From the NCBI GenBank assembly GCA_963575745.1, contig CAUYUJ010004560.1, positions 1 through 64,000 on the forward strand: a DNA stretch of 64,000 nt, read 5' to 3'. Below the pieces are notes generated by a model. It did not search any database, was not told the DNA's origin, and saw nothing but the letters and a program-made list of their open reading frames with translations. The stretch comes from Prorocentrum cordatum (Eukaryota > Sar > Dinophyceae > Prorocentrales > Prorocentraceae). Below, in pieces: positions 1-9,330 of this stretch (its first letter is position 1; the number at the start of each line of letters is the position of its first letter). A program made the translations under genes and the position numbers.

Positions 1-200
<200 letters not shown>

Positions 201-303
201 AGCGCTGACCATGATTCGACCTCATTTCCTCGAGATGCCTTCCGCCTTAGCTGCCTAGTAAGGTGCTTTGCTGGGTAGTGTCCAACGCTGGATCTCTGGC
301 GAC

Positions 304-472
304 CTGCCCCGCGGTGAGGAACTCGCACGCGAGTCCTGCGGCGTCGCCCAGCGCGGCCCCGAAGAGGCAACCGCGCACGCGGTCCGCCAGCACGGCGGCT
401 TCCAGCGGCGAGGCGCCGGCGGGCGGCGGCGCCCAGGCCGCGAAGCGCTGCGCGTCCACCGAGGCGATGGCG
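304..472 (-). CDS. ADP-ribosylglycohydrolase-like N-terminal exon (partial gene)
   Basis: Read on the minus strand, this exon encodes AIASVDAQRF, a short Ala/Pro-rich stretch, and then the signature RVRGCLFGAALGDAAGLACE. This matches the first helix of the ADP-ribosylglycohydrolase/DraG family (pattern RGxLxGxAxGDxxG...E). In that family the glutamate ending the motif lies in the metal-dependent active site that removes ADP-ribose from proteins. The exon starts after a CCAG acceptor (intron ends at 473) and stops at CAG before GTCGCC (donor at 303). Without splicing the frame hits a stop at about 247. It enters with one base of a split codon, which matches the TG left by the exon at 665-814. 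The rest of the enzyme should lie beyond the left edge. The family call rests on this one motif; expression is unknown. Confidence 0.62.
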
Positions 473-664
473 CTGGTCAGGCTTCGGGTTGCGCGCAGGC
501 AGTCCCCCGCAGCTGGCCTCAGTCCCAGCCGGCCTCAGCAGGCCCCCCGAGTGATCCAGGGCGGTCTCAGACCACCCGGCTGCTCAGGGGTCTGTTGAGG
601 CCAGCTGGCGTTGAGGCCAGCTGGGGCTGCCTGGGGGCCGCCTGTGCGCAGCCAGAAGCCTCAC

Positions 665-814
665 CAGATGGCGCCCTGCAGCTCGGCGCGGGATGGGCTC
701 CGCACCAGCGAGGCCCGCAGCCGCAGGAAGGCGGCCTGGCGCTCCGGCCGCGTCGCGCTGTGCTCCGCCAGGCGGCGCAGGTCGCCCTCGGTGCTGTGGG
801 CACCGCCCATGGCG
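665..814 (-). CDS. upstream exon of the ADP-ribosylglycohydrolase-like gene
   Basis: The minus strand encodes AMGGAHSTEGDLRRLAEHSA and continues, helix-like and rich in Arg/Leu/Ala, to RAELQGAI. It ends at CATCTG followed by GTGAGG, a near-consensus GT donor at 664. A CCAG acceptor precedes 814; a second AG (CCCACAG) would start it at 797. The TG left over joins the C opening the 304-472 exon to make Cys, so the two can be spliced in frame. No domain is recognised in this part. Third codon positions are strongly G/C, as in the other exons here. It could instead be chance open frame in GC-rich DNA, but the donor and phase match argue against that. Confidence 0.42.
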
Positions 815-1105
815 CTGGCGGGTCTGCTCTGGGTCGAGCCTCGAGACCGGATCGGCTCGGAAAACCGATCGGGGCCGCAGCGGCTCGTCCAGAACCAGGG
901 CGAAACTGGATCGCCGCGCCCGGCTCCGGCTGGCGCCAACCGCTGCTGGTGAACCGGATCGGAGCAAAATCGCGGACCCGGCCAGTTGATCGAGTCACAT
1001 CTTGCCAGGTCGTAGGCGGCCCTGGCTGGCCGTCAGCGGAAGGGGTGGGAGGGGGCAGGCCTGAATTCCTCCTCCCCCTGCTGCAGGCCCCGCGCATTCG
1101 TCGTC
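815..1105. other. GC-rich stretch, no gene seen
   Basis: It contains scattered GATCGG and CCGGATCGG words (840-970) and overlapping open frames on both strands without recognisable protein. It is probably intron or intergenic DNA. Confidence 0.5.
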
Positions 1106-1288
1106 CAGGAGGAGGAGGAGAAGGAGAAGGAGGAGGAGGAGGAGGAGGAGGAGGAGGAGGAGGAGGAGGAGGAGGAGGAGGGGGAGAGGAGGAGGAGGAG
1201 AGGAGGAGGAGGAGGAGGAGGAGGAGGAGAAGGGGAGGAGGAGGAGGAGGAGGAGGAGGAGGAGGAGGAGGAGGAGGAGGAGGAGGAG
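1106..1288. repeat. (GGA)n microsatellite
   Basis: A purine tract of GGA triplets with a few GA or GGGG interruptions. The long poly-Gly, poly-Glu/Arg and poly-Leu frames across it are artefacts of the repeat. Confidence 0.97.
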
Positions 1289-1670
1289 ATTTGGCCCGAG
1301 TGGCCCGATCCTCAGGTGGAGAGGGCCTGTTCTGGCGGGCCGAACCTCAAGCGTGTGCCTCTGCGCCACGCGGCCCGTGTCCTCCTCTCCCTCAGCAGGG
1401 CGAGGGCTCTTCGCCCAGGTACAAGCCGATGTGGGCTATCTCAGTGGACGTAGCTCACGATGTGACGGGTGCGGACCTTTTGTAGGAAGGAGTTATAAAG
1501 AAGTGGCTGGGCCTTCTGGCACAGGGAGTTGTCGTGGGGCTGCTGGCGGGACCCCCCAATGGCACGTGGACTGGATGTTTCTGGGAGGAGGGGGGTCCCA
1601 GGGCCGCGTCCGCTCCGTTGTCGGGAGGCCCCCTGGGGGGTCGAGGGCCTTGCGGCCCAGGAGGTGAGGA
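1289..1670. other. no gene seen
   Basis: Mixed-composition sequence with overlapping short open frames and no recognisable domain, tRNA or repeat. Confidence 0.45.
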
Positions 1671-2405
1671 GTGTACGAGGGCCGTGTGCTGCTAAGAGTG
1701 TCGGTTAGATTCGTGGCCATGGCAATGGTCACGAAAGTGTGCGCGGTGATGGTGCATCACACGTGTGCCGCGGGGGAACCCAGGGCAGCTTCAGCCTTCA
1801 GGTTGGAGGAGGTCGCCTGGGTACGGATGCTCAGAGGGATGAAGGTGCAAGATTTTGACCAGGGCATGTTCGGATGCCAGCAAAAGAAGCCCTACTCGTT
1901 CCTGTCTGTCAACATGGGGTCAATCGATCGTTTGTTGGGGAGTGTGGCTGGAGGGGGGAAGTGCGGGCACCCACAAGGGCACATCGCGGCCGTTGGAAGG
2001 AGGGGAGACAGGCGCCGATTATCGGGTTTAAAGGCATACCCCTCGGAGTTTGCGCGGTTTCCTGCCCTTGCCTTCCTGGAGGCCCTCACAGAGGGGGTTC
2101 CAGACGGGAGGCCAGGAGCGTGCCCTCCGTTGGACGGCTCGGCGAGTCATGTTCCCCTCGACCCCTTCCTGGAGCCGACGCGGCAACATGACTGCGCGCT
2201 GGAAGGCGGGCCGGGGTGGAGGAGCATCTCACTCACGCTGTGGACGCCTCGGGGGGCGGGTGCAGGGCCCAAAAACGCAGGCAACCACGGACCCACGCCG
2301 CCGCGTCCCAGCCTCGAGGGCCGGGGCCTCCCCACCCGCGGGGTCCTGCTCGCCCGCCCCTGCCCCTGCCCCCCTCTTCGGGTCGGGCGAAAGGGGGGGG
2401 GATAG
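1671..2405 (+). CDS. 244-codon open frame, possibly a decayed mobile-element ORF
   Basis: The plus-strand frame runs from ATG at 1671 to a stop at 2403-2405. Its middle (about residues 55-130) reads VQDFDQGMFG, then KKPYSFLSVNM, then KCGHPQGHIAAVGRRG, then LKAYPSEFARF. The spacing of DQ..(F/Y)G, KP..FL, C.H..H and AYP..F resembles a pattern I associate with repetitive retroelement-like ORFs in dinoflagellate genomes. That is recollection, not a search. The last third overlaps the inverted-repeat element at 2380 and becomes Pro/Gly-rich, so the true end is probably earlier. No acceptor or leader was identified. Confidence 0.35.
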   Translation: MYEGRVLLRVSVRFVAMAMVTKVCAVMVHHTCAAGEPRAASAFRLEEVAWVRMLRGMKVQDFDQGMFGCQQKKPYSFLSVNMGSIDRLLGSVAGGGKCGHPQGHIAAVGRRGDRRRLSGLKAYPSEFARFPALAFLEALTEGVPDGRPGACPPLDGSASHVPLDPFLEPTRQHDCALEGGPGWRSISLTLWTPRGAGAGPKNAGNHGPTPPRPSLEGRGLPTRGVLLARPCPCPPLRVGRKGGG

Positions 2406-2575
2406 CAAAGGGGGGGTTGAGAATCAGCTCAAGCAGCTGATCTTCCCGGCGCCTCCCGGCGCCGGAGGCGGCTATGTATCGAGGAGTGGGCCCCTCGGTG
2501 AGGCCGAAACCAGCTGCATGCAGCAAATTTCGTACCCCCCCCTTTCCCAATCCCCCCCTTTCGCCCGGCCCGACC
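2380..2575. mobile_element. inverted-repeat element family C, copy 1
   Basis: It opens with GGGTCGGGCGAAAGGGGGG and closes with CCCCCCTTTCGCCCGGCCC, near-perfect terminal inverted repeats. The interior shares long identity with 5414-5620, including CGGCGCCGGAGGCGGCTATG and GGCCGAAACCAGCTGCATGC. About 195 bp and non-coding. The high identity of the core between copies may mean recent movement or a structured transcript. Confidence 0.75.
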
Positions 2576-2661
2576 TCTGCTTGCCGCCTGCCCGCGTATG
2601 CGGGCAATATTCATATCCATATCCAGGGCGTCTTGGACTTTCGTGGAAGGGGCGCCGCAAG

Positions 2662-2740
2662 GCCGAGGCGCACTGGATATGGATAAAATTCGAGCCTCTA
2701 GTAGGGGCCTGATTTTTATCCATATCCAGTGCTCCTCGGC
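2662..2740. repeat. inverted repeat with ATCCATATCCAG arms
   Basis: GCACTGGATATGGATAAAA (2670-2688) is mirrored by TTTTATCCATATCCAGTGC (2714-2732), and GCCGAGG/CCTCGGC extends both arms. A third ATCCATATCCAG copy lies at about 2616, so the motif occurs in both orientations. Could extrude a hairpin. Confidence 0.75.
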
Positions 2741-2849
2741 TTTCTGGGGAAGGGAGCCCGAAACCCTAAACTGCAATTGATGTGGACACAAGTTTTGCCC
2801 GCAGCGTACAGTACCGCCCCGCGGTCCTCTCCCGTGGGCCGCTCGGAGC

Positions 2850-3655
2850 ATGCCCTGGCACATGCACGACGGAAAGCATGCAGAACACTACACGAGAGAG
2901 AATCAGCCCAGTCCATGGATGGCTTGAAATGAGATCGATAACAAGAGATCAAGACGGAGATCGACTGAGAACCCGGGAACCTGGAACCCATCGGAATCGG
3001 CCCAGAACCAATAACCAGAAACCGAGGAACACAGCACCAGGAACCCGGGAACCCAGCCGGCCACCAACATCGGCGGGAAACGTTCGCTAACGCTTTCAAT
3101 TACACCGGAGCAAAGCCCCAATCAGTGGATGGCTTGAACATGTGTGATATGGATACTGAGATCGATTGTGAGATCGATAGTGGGATCGATGAAGAGGACG
3201 ACTGTAAGGTCGATCGTGAGACCGATAGTGAAGTCGATTCAATGAGATCGATAGTGAGATCGATCGTGAGATCGATCGTAAGATCGATAGTGAGATCGAT
3301 TGTGAGATCGATAGTGAGATCGATTGTAAGATCGATAATGAGATCGATAGAGAAATGGGTAATGGGATCCATGGCGAGACCGAGCGATAAGAAGATCGAC
3401 CAAGAGCCCAAAAACCTGGGAACCCCGCCGCCCACCGAAATCGGCCTGGAATCCGGAACCAGGAACCTGGGAACCCGGGAACCTGGAACCCGGGACCCCA
3501 GCGGACCCCAGCGTGCGACCGAAATCGGCGGGATATGTTCGCCAAATCCTTCAACTTCCGCTAGGACCCCTTTAATGCAAGCACTGATTGGGGAATATCC
3601 GCTAAGACCCCTTTGCCCTGGCACATGCACGACGGAAAGTATGAAGAACACGTAA
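2850..3655. repeat. duplicated block containing a GATC-rich 12 bp satellite
   Basis: Direct copies of about 38 bp containing CTGGCACATGCACGACGGAA lie at 2852 and 3615. A GTGGATGGCTTGAA-like word recurs at about 2917 and 3124. Between them, 3141-3352 is a degenerate tandem array of GTGAGATCGATA, followed by GAACCTGGAACCC-type repeats (2973-3060, 3415-3500). Both halves end with ATCGGCGGGA. The frames across it (for example repeated RSIVRSIV) are repeat artefacts. Confidence 0.8.
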
Positions 3656-4210
3656 ACCTAAGAAGTAAACTCTGCTAGCAACGTTTTGTAGACTGAAAGT
3701 CTGGGACAGAAAGCCTATGACACTTGTGTCAGTGCGAACTTGCGTAATGCATAGACGTGCATGTCGCCGATGCAATCCTCCATAATCTACCCTGGAGTCC
3801 ATATTGTATATACATATACTTTCCCCAAGCAGTGCTTGCTTAGGTGTGCAAGAAACGGCCTGCGCGAGAATCTGGACATTGAAACCGTGGAAACAGGGGG
3901 TCGCGCCGCATTCTCAATTGAACGTAATGGGCGTTTTTGTTTCGAAAGCGCTGGTGGCTCCTGGCTAGGCTGAGTGCTCCGCAGTCCGCTGGAGGAGCCT
4001 GGCAGAGCAAGCGACAATGTCGAGAGGAGCCAACGTCCACCACGCGTCGACGAAGGGACAGCCAGGGGGTGACCCTGCTGGCGACGAAGAGGAAGACATA
4101 GCGGCACAAAACATACACTGTCGGAGCCTCGAACATCAATGCTTATGCAGTCGTTTCTTCTTCGACTCCCTCCGCCTCCATCCCCCCGACGCAGAGGAAA
4201 GGGAGGGGGG
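3656..4210. other. no gene seen
   Basis: Sequence less GC-rich than its surroundings. No recognisable coding exon, repeat or RNA gene on either strand. Confidence 0.45.
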
Positions 4211-4365
4211 CATACAAAAACTTCCGGGGGTCCGCGTGGATTTCTTGGATCGGCGCTGGAACCCCTCCCTGGCGTGCGGAGCGCGCCAGGGGCGGCGCCG
4301 GAGGCTCCGCCACAGGGTGGTCCAGGGACGATTCAACAAATCCGCGCGGACCTCCGAACGTTTAC
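4211..4365. mobile_element. inverted-repeat element family A, diverged copy
   Basis: The left arm has GGTCCGCGTGGATTTCTTGG and ATCGGCGCTGG; the right arm has AAATCCGCGCGGACCTCCGA followed by ACGTTTACG. The centre is the family's GC-rich inner palindrome around GCGGAGCGCGCCAGGGGCGG. See the full copy at 57653-57849. Confidence 0.75.
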
Positions 4366-4457
4366 GTGTACGTGTGCAGCTTTTTCTTTTTCGACTCCTT
4401 CCCCCTCCCCCTCCCCCCTCCACGTCGTCCTCCCCCGCCCCCGCTGCTCGAGCGGTC

Positions 4458-4504
4458 CTGGCGTAGTCCGCCACCAGGGGCTGCTCCTCGAAGCGCCCGA
4501 AGTC
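4458..4504 (-). CDS. protein kinase exon, start of helix E (MAP3K-like)
   Basis: The 47-base exon encodes DFGRFEEQPLVADYA plus AG of a split codon. MAP3K kinases have FG.(F/L)EE.L(V/M)..Y.(R) at exactly this place, between the hinge helix D and the catalytic loop. The acceptor is CCCGAG before GAC and the donor is CCAG followed by GACC (a GA donor). Entry phase 0 matches the end of the hinge exon at 8381, joining LLK to DFGRF. DFG here is the helix D/E segment, not the magnesium-binding DFG. The next exon should supply (R)QLL..L.YLH..HRD; I could not find it further left. Confidence 0.6.
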
Positions 4505-4610
4505 CTCGGGTCTGGCCAGCGCCGTATGGTCGCGGCTCGACGGCCGGAGAGGGAGAACCGAGGACCGACGTGGTCGAGGCTTTGGGTCGCGCACGGACAT
4601 CGACTACACG

Positions 4611-5122
4611 CAGAGGGAAAGAAAGACACAGACACAATGAATCGTCGATTCCCCCGAGAATGTGGGAAACTATGGGAAGTGGGGGGAAGACAGAAACTCA
4701 GAACATATGGGAAAATATAGGGAATCGTTTGATTTGTGTATTTATTTGTGTGTCCCAGGGCCCCTTCAGACTATACGTAGGAGTGACCCTTCGCAGGAGT
4801 GACCTCTGGTGCGCGGCTTCTCGGGGGCCGTGGGGGGGAGGGGGCAGGTGGCAACACGCCAGCGCGCAAGACGCTACGATCGCGTCGCGTTCGGCGATCG
4901 GGGGAGCCCAGTGGGGCCGCACCAGAGGCCACTCCTGCGAAGGGTCACTCCTACGTATAGTCTGAAGGGGCCCTGGGACACACAAATAAATGCACACAAA
5001 TCAAACGATTCCCTACATTTTCCCATATGTTCTGAGTTTCTGTCTTCCCCCCACTTCCCATAGTTTCCCACATTCTCGGGGGAATCGACGATTCCTTGTG
5101 TCTGTGTCTCTCTTTCCCTCTG
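4611..5122. mobile_element. large foldback element with about 200 bp arms
   Basis: The left arm (4611-4813) runs from CAGAGGGAAAGAAAGACACA to GAGTGACCTCTGGTGCG. The right arm (4919-5122) is its near-perfect reverse complement, starting CGCACCAGAGGCCACTCCTG. The spacer is 105 bp. The arms contain TGTGTGTCCCAGGGCCCCTT and GAATCGTCGATTC. A lone right arm recurs at 51717-51872, so the arm is dispersed and the structure is not an assembly fold artefact alone. Non-coding. Confidence 0.85.
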
Positions 5123-5413
5123 TGCCCTGTCTCCCTCATTGAAGCTGTGCGTAGCCCGCCTAGCTTTTAGCGGAAGAGGTTCGCTCTCGCCCCGCAGATA
5201 AAAAAAAACTGTGTTTTTCTTCCCCTCCTGGTCGTCGAGGACAGCCCCCCCCACCGGGCCTCGACGGGCCTCCGAAGTAGTCCAAGGCGGCCTCCGCACC
5301 CTGGCGCCGCCTCTGGCGGCGCCCTTGCAGCGCTCCGCGCCCCACGGCTGCGGGGTGTTGAGACTGCCCTGGGCCACCGGGGAGGCCTGCCGACGCCAGC
5401 CAGGGCTGCCTAT
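5123..5413. other. no gene seen
   Basis: GC-rich, with overlapping open frames on the minus strand (AEAALDYFGGP among them) that I could not tie to a family. Confidence 0.4.
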
Positions 5414-5620
5414 CGGGTCGGGCGAAATGGGGGGATAGCCAAGAGGGGGTTTGAGAATCAGCTCACGTAATCAGCTGATTTTCCCCGCGCCTCCCGGCGC
5501 CGGAGGCGGCTATGCATCGAGGAATGGGCCCCTCGGTGAGGCCGAAACCAGCTGCATGCAGCAGATTTCATAGCCCCCCCTTTTCCCCCCCCCACCCCCC
5601 CTTTCTTCCGGCCTGGGCCT
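5414..5620. mobile_element. inverted-repeat element family C, copy 2
   Basis: The terminal GGGTCGGGCGAAATGGGGGG is mirrored by CCCCCCTTTCTTCCGGCC. The interior matches 2380-2575 closely over about 110 bp (GAGAATCAGCTCA, GGCGCCGGAGGCGGCTATG, TGGGCCCCTCGGTGAGGCCG). The orientation is the same as copy 1. Confidence 0.78.
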
Positions 5621-6214
5621 GGGAGGAGCAAATCCCCCAGGGGGTATTCATGAGCGGCTCTGCGCCTCACTGGGTCGGGCCCAGCCCGCGGCTCCCTCGC
5701 GAGGGCAGAAGTCTGGCAACCCGCTGCAAGGGAGGATCTACGCCGCTGGTGCCCGCCTGGGATGGGCGAGCTCATCTGTAAGGTGCAGGGTCCATCCTCT
5801 CCCGTATCCGTCCTCCCAGCGTGGCCCTCATTCGCAACCGCATCCTCGTCATCCTCCTCCATCTTCTTCCCTCCTCCGCCCTCATTTGTGGTCACTGCTC
5901 ACGCCCCCGCACTCCCAGGGAGAGGATCAGCAGCTTAGCCACCGGCACCAACAAGTGGACTAATGATCCAGCATCTGTGCTGCTGTTTTTTGCCCCTCCC
6001 CCCCCCCCCCAGGGGAGACGATTGTCAGGCCATCTTGTGGCATAAACAAGGATGCAGATGATCCATGGTCTGTCTTCCATGATTTTAACCTCCACCGACA
6101 AGGCCCATTTCTGCCATTAGCTTTTCCTTTACTTTTTACAACCCCCAGTGACAAGGACCATCAGGTCCTTGTGTGGCTCCGGCCTGGAGGTCGATGGTCA
6201 ATCAAATGGCTGTG

Positions 6215-6249
<35 letters not shown>

Positions 6250-6766
6250 CGAGGACATTCCGCAGGTTACCTGTCTGTGCTTCGCGCATGACGATGTTTG
6301 GTGGTGTGCGTTCCCGGCTGTGTTCCCCTCACCGCAACGTCGCCCGACCTCCAAGAGCGCATGCCGGTCCCAGCTTGCGCCCCTCGCCCTCCATCGAGAA
6401 CACGTCTCGTAAACCAACGCGAGCGCCATCGGGGCACCTGGGTCCGACTCGGCACCCGAGCTCGCAGAGTGCAGAGGGTCCAACGGAACCGGAACTGCCG
6501 GGCGGGAGATGCGCGATCGCAGGTGTGGCGGGAGCGCGCCCCCGCCGCCCCTCCTCAGAGGAGGAGGGCCGGCCGAGACGGCGGCGGCTCTCTCGCCCGC
6601 CTGGCCCGGATCCGCTCAAGATCGGCCCTCGGGCCCCTCCCGGGGTCCGTCCTGGCCCGTTTCTCGAGGCGGGTCCAGCCCTGGCCCGTGGCGACGAGCA
6701 GCTGCCCCGATGCGAAACACGCGCCAAGGACGGCCGCCGTCGCCCCGACGCTCCTCCGACTCTGGT
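5621..6766. other. no firm gene; one weak exon candidate
   Basis: It includes a (CT)n run at 6219-6245 and C-runs at 5998-6012. On the minus strand at about 6648-6745 the frame VLGACFASGQLLVATGQGW looks exon-like and ends near CCAG/GACGG, but no family was recognised. Nothing else is supported. Confidence 0.4.
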
Positions 6767-7011
6767 GGGCATGTTTTCCACCACCACCACCATCAGTAGG
6801 AGGGGGAGGGGGTCTTCCTCCTCCTCCTCCTCCTCCTCCTCCTCCTCCTCCTCCTCCTCCTCCTCCTCCTCCTCCTCCTCCTCGTCCTCCTCCTCCTCCT
6901 CCTCCTCATCCTCCCTCATCCTCATCCTCATCCTCATCCTCATCCTCATCCTCATCCTCATCCTCATCCTCATCCATCCTCATCCTCATCCTATCATCCT
7001 CATCCTCATCC

Positions 7012-7068
<57 letters not shown>

Positions 7069-7247
7069 GCATCACCATCCTCATCCTCATCCTCACCCTC
7101 ATCCTCATCCTCATCCTCATCCTCATCCTCATCCCCATCCTCCTCATCATCATCATCATCATCGTCGTCGTCGTCATCATCAGCAGCAGCATCATCATCA
7201 TCAGCAGCATCATCATCATAATCACCACCATCACCACCATCATCATT

Positions 7248-7297
<50 letters not shown>

Positions 7298-7324
7298 AAC
7301 CATCATCATCAACATCAACATCAA

Positions 7325-7360
<36 letters not shown>

Positions 7361-7420
7361 AATCATCATCATCCACCTCCCTTTTCCCTCCAACTTATGG
7401 TGGTGGTAGAAAACATGCCC
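6767..7420. mobile_element. inverted-repeat element family D carrying a 570 bp microsatellite
   Basis: GGGCATGTTTTCCACCACCA (6767) is mirrored by TGGTGGTAGAAAACATGCCC (ends 7420). Everything between is microsatellite: (TCC)n at 6810-6905, (ATCCTC)n and (ATC)n to about 7370. The same inverted ends enclose a much shorter tract at 8878-9006, so the repeat tract probably grew inside the element. Poly-Ser, poly-Ile and poly-Asp frames are artefacts. Confidence 0.75.
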
Positions 7421-7602
7421 TTTACACTCTCCCCATCCAACCTCCCGACCAGACGGATGCCTGGCGGGAACGACTGGCCAGGCGCCAGCGTCGCCACCCT
7501 CTGGGAGATCGAAGGCTGGCCTGTGGAGGCGTCAGGGAAAGGGAAACACACTGACGAGGGGCAGGAGTCGGAGAGGGAGGACAGCGAGCAGCTTCGCTGC
7601 CC

Positions 7603-7765
7603 CGATACGCAACACGCAACACGTATCGTAGTGATACGGGGCTCATCACGTATCCTGAAAACGTGGGCCTGACGCGATACGTTCGCCGAAACGTGGGCCA
7701 ATACGCTTCGCCAACACGCAGCGTACTGAAACGGACGTTTTGAGCACGGCACGTGTTGCGTATCG
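7603..7765. mobile_element. small inverted-repeat element with CGATACGCAACACG ends
   Basis: CGATACGCAACACG (7603-7616) and CGTGTTGCGTATCG (7752-7765) are perfect 14 bp inverted repeats. The interior is dense in ACGTATCG, GATACG and AAACGTGGGCC words and differs in texture from its flanks. Only one copy is seen, so mobility is an inference. Confidence 0.5.
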
Positions 7766-8380
7766 AAACGTGCGTATCGAGGCAGCTAAGGTGAGCAGAG
7801 TGAGTATAAGGACGAGGCGGAGGGCCAAGAGGAGGGACCCCCCTGGGGAGAGGGAGCAGAGGAGGGACCCCCCCCAGGGGAGAGAGAGCAAATCAGATGT
7901 CTGCTCCCCCTGTTGTCCCGAACTCTCCCTCCCTGGTCCTATCCTCCCCTCTTGGTATGCCGGCTGTCCGAAACATTCGAACAACGCCGACGCCATCCTC
8001 CTCCCAGTAAAAGTCATCCAATACGATCAAAAACTTCAGCTCAGCGGGTCGCGGCGGCTGCCGCTGCGAGCGGCGGTTGCGGCTGCGATGCGCCATGCCG
8101 TGCAAGCTGACAGCATGTCGCTCCACTCCGCGGCGCACGAGGCTGGGAAGAGCTCTGAGCGCCGGCAGTCCGCGGTGTGCGTGCTGAAGCAGCGAAGGGT
8201 CCAGCCATGGCGACGGGGCCCCCCCCCCGGACCCGAATGCCAACTGCCAGTACTTCTCTCGATTCGCCCTCCCCTGAGCGAAGCAAAAAAGGCTCCAGAC
8301 CGCACTGCGAGGACCCCAGGGCACAGCGGGCGCCGCCCCCCCCCCCCCCCTGCCAGTGTCATCCAGGGGCGGGGAGGATC
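7766..8380. other. no gene seen (kinase intron)
   Basis: Open on several frames because of GC content; contains a C-run at 8220-8228 and 8334-8350. It lies between two kinase exons, so it is probably intron on the minus strand. Confidence 0.4.
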
Positions 8381-8438
8381 CTTCAGCAGCGTGGACACGG
8401 AGCCGCCCGCCACGAACTCCAGGTACAGCAGCAGGCAG
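8381..8438 (-). CDS. protein kinase exon, hinge region (MAP3K-like)
   Basis: The 58-base exon encodes CLLLYLEFVAGGSVSTLLK after one base of a split codon. This is the strand 5, hinge and helix D segment of STE11/MAP3K kinases, whose usual form is L(Y/L)I(Y/F)(L/M)E(Y/F)(M/V).GGS(V/I)..LL. The leading C completes AG left by the 13224-13309 exon (AGC, Ser), giving HDRMDS-CLLLYLEF, a good family match. The acceptor is CCTGCAG. The end is AAG followed by GATCC, a GA donor, in phase 0 and compatible with 4504. Flanking sequence is low-complexity. Confidence 0.72.
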
Positions 8439-8877
8439 CTGCAGGGGCGGGGTGGGGTGGGGACGAGGGCGAGGAGATGGAAGATGGGAAGATGATGAGT
8501 ATGCCATGATGCGCCATCTGCTCAGGATGCGCTCCAGGAGTTCTGGATCATCCAGCGGCCCTCGGGAAATCTTGCAAGTCCGGGACATCATGGAGGGTTC
8601 CTGTATATCATAACCTCTCAAGGGGAAGCACAAGCTGAAGAAGCACACACTTCGGGAGGGCCGCACGCATTTCATGTGAGCTAGAACGCCCTCCCGCGCC
8701 GCCAGGGAGGGGCCCAACGTCAATCCAAGAAATCCGCGCGGAGCTCCGAACATGTATGTTGATGCTGTGGTCGTACTCGGTGGAAATGTGGGATATCACG
8801 GATCGTATCTGCACCATCACCTCCTGCTCCTCTGAAAAGGAGGGGCGGTGCCCTCTTCCAGCGCCCGTTTTGGATGA
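8439..8877. other. kinase intron with a partial family A element
   Basis: 8690-8760 holds a right-end fragment of family A (CGCCGCCAGGGAGGGGCCC then AAATCCGCGCGGAGCTCCGA). The rest has no recognised feature. Confidence 0.5.
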
Positions 8878-9006
8878 TGGGCTTGCTTTCCACCACCACC
8901 ACCACCACCAAAAGTTGGAGGGGAGAGCGAGGTGGAGGATGATGAGGAGGAGGAGGACCCCGTTCCCCTCCTACCTATGGTGGTGGCGGTGGGGAACGAA
9001 CCCACC
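8878..9006. mobile_element. inverted-repeat element family D, short copy
   Basis: TGGGCTTGCTTTCCACCACC is mirrored by a diverged right end containing CCTATGGTGGTGGCGGTGGG. GGAGGGG/CCCCTCC follow inside both ends. The interior is only a short GATGAGGAGGAGGAGGA tract. Same termini as 6767-7420. Confidence 0.65.
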
Positions 9007-9175
9007 ATGGGAGTTTTCTCGACGCAGTCTGGCACTGCGGTGCGGCTGCAGGGTCGCAGCCCACTGCTCCGGATTGATCGGCGACGTGCTCGGAGGCTTC
9101 CTCCGCAAGCGCGTGCGCTCTCTGGCACGGCAGCCTGGTGCCGTGACGACCACACGGGAACAACCAGGGCTCCCA

Positions 9176-9208
9176 ACTTCGCGCTTCGCACTGCGCGAAG
9201 CGCGAAGT
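9176..9208. repeat. perfect 14 bp hairpin
   Basis: ACTTCGCGCTTCGC (9176-9189), a 5 nt loop, then the exact complement GCGAAGCGCGAAGT (9195-9208). Confidence 0.8.
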
Positions 9209-9330
9209 GCGAATAACTTCGCGCTCTCGCGCCGCCTCCTAAGGGAGAGGAGGAGGATGAGGAATCGGGGCCGAACCGCGAATGACTACGCGCCCTCGAG
9301 GGCGCCCTCGGAACAAGACAGCGACACGAG

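Noticed and set aside
2852-3652. LTR retrotransposon from the 38 bp direct repeats
   Set aside because: The repeats are too short for LTRs and enclose only satellite-like sequence with no protein.
6810-7370. Long poly-Ser, poly-Ile, poly-Asp or poly-Met proteins
   Set aside because: They are translations of (TCC)n/(ATC)n microsatellite in every frame; the same applies at 1106, 31878, 34579, 41331 and 44092.
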